DNA of 15,102 nucleotides from VAZQ01 sp036555745 (GTDB taxonomy: Bacteria; Pseudomonadota; Alphaproteobacteria; Rhizobiales; Xanthobacteraceae): NCBI GenBank assembly GCA_036555745.1, contig DATBKV010000032.1, positions 1-15,102 on the forward strand, given 5' to 3'. A program made the position numbers and the translations under genes. A model generated the notes under the pieces. The model had not been told where the DNA came from and searched no databases. It saw only the letters and a program-made list of their open reading frames with translations. This document shows, in pieces, positions 12,607 through 15,102 of this stretch. Positions within the stretch are counted from its first letter, which is position 1. The number at the start of each line of letters is the position of its first letter.

Positions 12607-12635
12607 ATTTGGGGATCGCCGGTTCCCGCCGCAAG
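12607..12635 (-). promoter_or_regulatory. RpoH (sigma32)-type heat-shock promoter of hsp20
   Basis: On the minus strand CTTGCGG (12629-12635), a 14-nt spacer and CCCCAAAT (12607-12614) closely match the heat-shock sigma consensus CTTGAAA-N11-16-CCCCATNT. Transcription would start near 12600, exactly at the base of the first leader hairpin. Confidence 0.65.
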
Positions 12636-12742
12636 AGGGAATTAACTGGTTGGGATGATTATCTTTTTCGGCGGACGGGAGGGCGGGGGGCCGTCCTCGT
12701 TCGGCGCGCCGGCCGAGCCGAGGATGCGAGCGAGCGCAGGAC

Positions 12743-12751
12743 TGCTATAAG
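12743..12751 (+). promoter_or_regulatory. Candidate extended -10 promoter of the alpha/beta hydrolase
   Basis: TGCTATAAG is an extended -10 element (TGn followed by TATAAG, 5 of 6). The -10 ends 26 nt before the hydrolase ATG, and no good -35 is seen at the usual distance. Confidence 0.35.
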
Positions 12752-12777
12752 GCGTCGCTCGGAATTCCCCGCAGGTC

Positions 12778-13725
12778 ATGACCCTCGTTTCCATCCCCGC
12801 AAACCCGGCGCCCGACGACGTCGTGACCGGCACCCTGAAGACGCCGGACGGGGTCGCGTTGCGGTTCGCGCGCTGGGCGCCGCCGCCTGGCCGCAAGGGG
12901 ACGGTCTGCCTGTTCCAGGGTCGCTCCGAATTCATCGAAAAATATTTCGAGACCGTGCGCGATCTGCGTGCCCGCGGCTTCGCGGTCGCCACGCTGGACT
13001 GGCGCGGGCAGGGGCTGTCGGAGCGCGCGTTGCGCAATCCGCGCAAGGGCTATGTGCGCAGCTTCGCGCAATATCAGATCGACCTCGAGACCTTCATCAA
13101 CGAAGTCGTGCTTCCGGACTGCCCGCCGCCGATCTTTGCGCTGGCGCAGTCGATGGGCGCGACGATCCTGCTGCAGGCCGCGCATGCGGGATGCCGCTGG
13201 TTCGATCGCATCGTGCTGCTGGCGCCAATGATCGCCCTGCCGGGAATGCGCCGGCTGGCGAGCACCCGGCTGCTGGTGCGGGCGATGCGCCTGATGGGCT
13301 TGGGCGCGAGCTACGTTCCCGGCGGCGATGCCTCGGTGATGATGCAGCGTCCTTTCCCCGGAAACCTGCTCACATCCGATCCGGTGCGCTACGCCCGTAA
13401 CATTGCCGCCCTCGAAGCGGAGCCGGGCTTGGCGATCGGCTGGCCCACGGTGGCATGGACGGACGCCGCGTTTCGAGTGATGACTGACCTCTCCCAATCC
13501 GGCTATGCCGCGAAAATTCGCCAACCGATCCTGATCATCTCCGGTGGCGAGGACGCTATCGTATCGACGCCAGCCATCGATGAGTTCGCGATCAGGCTGC
13601 GCGCCGGCTCGCATCTCATCGTGCCCGGCGCACGTCACGAGCTCTTGATGGAGCAAGATCGCTTTCGCAACCAGGCATTGGCGGCATTCGACGCTTTCGT
13701 ACCCGGGACGCCGTTATTCGCGTAG
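12778..13725 (+). CDS. Alpha/beta hydrolase, lysophospholipase (PldB-like) family
   Basis: A 315-aa serine hydrolase of the monoacylglycerol lipase/lysophospholipase L2 group. Seen: GRSEFIEKYFE (48-58) at the oxyanion side, DWRGQGLS (74-81), the nucleophile elbow ALAQSMGAT (121-129) with Ser125 (AxSxG in place of the textbook GxSxG), the acid Asp259 in SGGEDAIVS, and His287 in PGARHELLME. The length and the order of the catalytic residues are normal. There is no signal peptide, so it is probably cytoplasmic or peripheral at the inner membrane. The start fits family alignments as I recall them; the ribosome-binding site is weak (AGG 2 nt before the ATG). It is transcribed away from hsp20 and converges on hisN with a 39-bp gap. 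The true substrate is unknown; acylglycerol or lysophospholipid is the family inference. Confidence 0.87.
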   Translation: MTLVSIPANPAPDDVVTGTLKTPDGVALRFARWAPPPGRKGTVCLFQGRSEFIEKYFETVRDLRARGFAVATLDWRGQGLSERALRNPRKGYVRSFAQYQIDLETFINEVVLPDCPPPIFALAQSMGATILLQAAHAGCRWFDRIVLLAPMIALPGMRRLASTRLLVRAMRLMGLGASYVPGGDASVMMQRPFPGNLLTSDPVRYARNIAALEAEPGLAIGWPTVAWTDAAFRVMTDLSQSGYAAKIRQPILIISGGEDAIVSTPAIDEFAIRLRAGSHLIVPGARHELLMEQDRFRNQALAAFDAFVPGTPLFA

Positions 13726-13764
13726 CGGTGCGCCGCCGGCTCGAACTTCCCTGGGCGAGCGCGC

Positions 13765-14550
13765 TCAGTGATGATTGAGCAGCTCGAGCGCGGCCGCGTG
13801 TACGCGCTTGTCGCCGGCCGCCAGGATGCGCCCGCCAGCATGAGGCGCGTCCCCTTCCCAGGTCGTGATCATCCCGCCGGCCCCAACGATGATCGGCACG
13901 AGCGGGAGCACGTCGTAGGGCTTGAGCTCGGTCTCGATGACCAGATCGATGTGGCCCGCCGCAAGCATGCAATACGCGTAGCAATCCCCGCCGTAGCGCG
14001 AGAGCCGCACGGCCTGCTCGACCCGCCGGAAGATTTCGCAGTCGGCCGGATTCATCAGCAGCGGACTGGTTGTGAACAGGACCGAGTCTGCGATGCCGGC
14101 GCAGGCACGCACCCGCAAATCCCGCTCGCCGGCCGGCCCCCGGTAGGACGCCCGCTTGCCATCGCCGCTGAAGCGTTCACGGATGAACGGCTGGTTCATC
14201 ATGCCGAACACAGGCGCGCCCGATCGTAGCAAGGCGATAAGCGTGCCCCACGCGGGCATGCCGGAGATGAAGGATTTGGTGCCGTCGATCGGGTCGAGCA
14301 CCCACACGTATTCCGCGTCCGGCCGCTCGCGGCCGTACTCCTCGCCGATAATGCCGTGATCCGGGAAGGTCCGGCGGATGAGCGTACGCATCGCCGTTTC
14401 GGCAGCATGATCCGCGGCGGTCACGGGGTCGAAGCCGCCGGGCCGGCCTTTGTCCTCGATGCTCAGGGCGGTCCGGAAGAATGGCAGGATGGTCTCGCCG
14501 GACACCGCCGCGAGCTCGTTCACGAACGCGGAGAAATCGATTGCTGTCAT
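13765..14550 (-). CDS. hisN: Histidinol-phosphatase, inositol-monophosphatase superfamily
   Basis: A 261-aa Mg-dependent phosphatase. In alphaproteobacteria and actinobacteria HisN of this fold removes phosphate from L-histidinol phosphate in histidine synthesis, in place of the HAD-type or PHP-type enzymes. Metal-site motifs are present: GEEYG (69-73) with Glu70, WVLDPIDGTKSF (83-94) with Asp86 and Asp89, and PYDVLPLVPII (211-221) with Asp213. RYGGDCYAYCMLAAGHIDLVIE (185-206) is the HisN-like substrate segment. The C-terminal ILAAGD (242-247) is typical. The ATG is forced, because an in-frame stop lies 30 nt upstream; a weak AGG is 4 nt before it. An inositol-1-phosphate or related phosphatase cannot be fully excluded from sequence alone. 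Confidence 0.87.
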   Translation of the reverse strand: MTAIDFSAFVNELAAVSGETILPFFRTALSIEDKGRPGGFDPVTAADHAAETAMRTLIRRTFPDHGIIGEEYGRERPDAEYVWVLDPIDGTKSFISGMPAWGTLIALLRSGAPVFGMMNQPFIRERFSGDGKRASYRGPAGERDLRVRACAGIADSVLFTTSPLLMNPADCEIFRRVEQAVRLSRYGGDCYAYCMLAAGHIDLVIETELKPYDVLPLVPIIVGAGGMITTWEGDAPHAGGRILAAGDKRVHAAALELLNHH

Positions 14551-15102
14551 GCCGCCTGCCCCCGCCGACGCTACGGTTCAATCTCGAAGAGCTCGCCGCC
14601 ACGTTGGTCGCGGTGCTCATGTCGTCTACCCGCTACTAAGTTCCCATGCAATTCGATCGGCGGCACCACGGTTGGGGAGGCCTCGTGAGGCGACATGGCG
14701 TCTTGCGGAATGCTTTTTAGGCTGGGTCGGCGAGTGCGGTGCGCGAACGACGAGCTCCGCGGGCAATTGCCTCGGGGGAGCACGCGGGAGGCTGATCGTC
14801 CCAGCGCGCGGCGGGCGAAGAGCGACAGGCCGGCAGGTGCCCTCGCCAGCGGTCTGCGTCGCCCGTTATATGCCGAAACCCGACCGCCGTGACCCGTCGC
14901 AGATTGCGGCGCAAGCGCCCGGCCTCCCGTTCGCGTCAGTCGTCGCTTTGCTGATGACTGCAGGTTACCGCGCGGGTTTAGGCGCGAGCCGACGCCGGAT
15001 CGACGCCTCGTCGCCGAGGTGGCAACTTATCGCGTTGGTATCTCAGCTGTTTCCCACGCGCACCCAGCGTCCTGAACCGTCCTAGCTTGCCCATTTCTGC
15101 AT
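14551..15102. other. No supported gene; region upstream of hisN to window end
   Basis: 552 bp. All open frames on both strands are short or begin inside hisN and show no recognisable protein features. The best small candidate is a 65-codon plus-strand frame at 14695-14892 with GAGG 4 nt before its ATG, but its Arg-rich product looks like non-coding GC-rich sequence. Structural items are a 5-bp hairpin CCTCG-TCGC-CGAGG at 15006-15019 and CCTCGTGAGG at 14681-14690. The hisN promoter should lie here but no clear one is visible. No tRNA is seen. Confidence 0.5.

Noticed and set aside
13739..13760. GCTCG / CGAGC inverted repeat in the hydrolase-hisN convergent gap
   Set aside because: Only 5 bp with a 12-nt loop and no T-tract; not distinguishable from chance in GC-rich DNA.
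14695..14892. 65-codon plus-strand frame with a GAGG upstream
   Set aside because: Short spacing, Arg-rich low-information product and no recognisable homologue; insufficient for a gene call.

Overview
The window is GC-rich chromosomal DNA whose proteins look like those of an alphaproteobacterium, most likely order Hyphomicrobiales (Bradyrhizobium/Rhodoplanes-like). This rests on family resemblance: a DUF459-type SGNH protein, a HisN-type histidinol phosphatase, and a small heat-shock gene with a ROSE-like RNA thermometer and an RpoH-like promoter. No database search was run. I see no tRNA, rRNA, insertion sequence, phage gene or CRISPR array.

Layout. (1) Positions 1-3549 carry envelope-related genes: the 5' end of galU (minus strand, cut by the window edge), a periplasmic MltB-type lytic transglycosylase (plus) and a secreted DUF459/SGNH-like protein (plus). 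(2) Positions 3564-9716 carry the glutamate synthase operon gltB-gltD (minus strand), with only 3 nt between the two genes. It converges on the SGNH gene with a 14-bp gap. (3) Positions 9717-10214 are a 498-bp divergent intergenic region containing a perfect 6-bp inverted repeat and, at its right end, a tiny reading frame overlapping the next gene by ATGA. (4) Positions 10215-11988 carry a PLP-dependent low-specificity threonine aldolase and an unrecognised secreted protein with a PepSY-like segment (both plus). (5) Positions 12016-12635 form a complete small heat-shock unit on the minus strand: RpoH-like promoter, structured leader with thermometer hairpin, Hsp20 gene and intrinsic terminator. 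(6) Positions 12778-14550 hold a plus-strand alpha/beta hydrolase converging on a minus-strand histidinol phosphatase (hisN). (7) Positions 14551-15102 contain no gene I can support.

Functionally this is mostly core metabolism and cell-envelope upkeep: ammonium assimilation by GOGAT, glycine/threonine interconversion, histidine synthesis, UDP-glucose supply, peptidoglycan turnover and protein quality control. It does not look like a mobile or defence island. The points most worth a second look are the SGNH protein, in which the usual Ser, Asn and His catalytic positions all appear substituted, and the layered heat control of the hsp20 gene.
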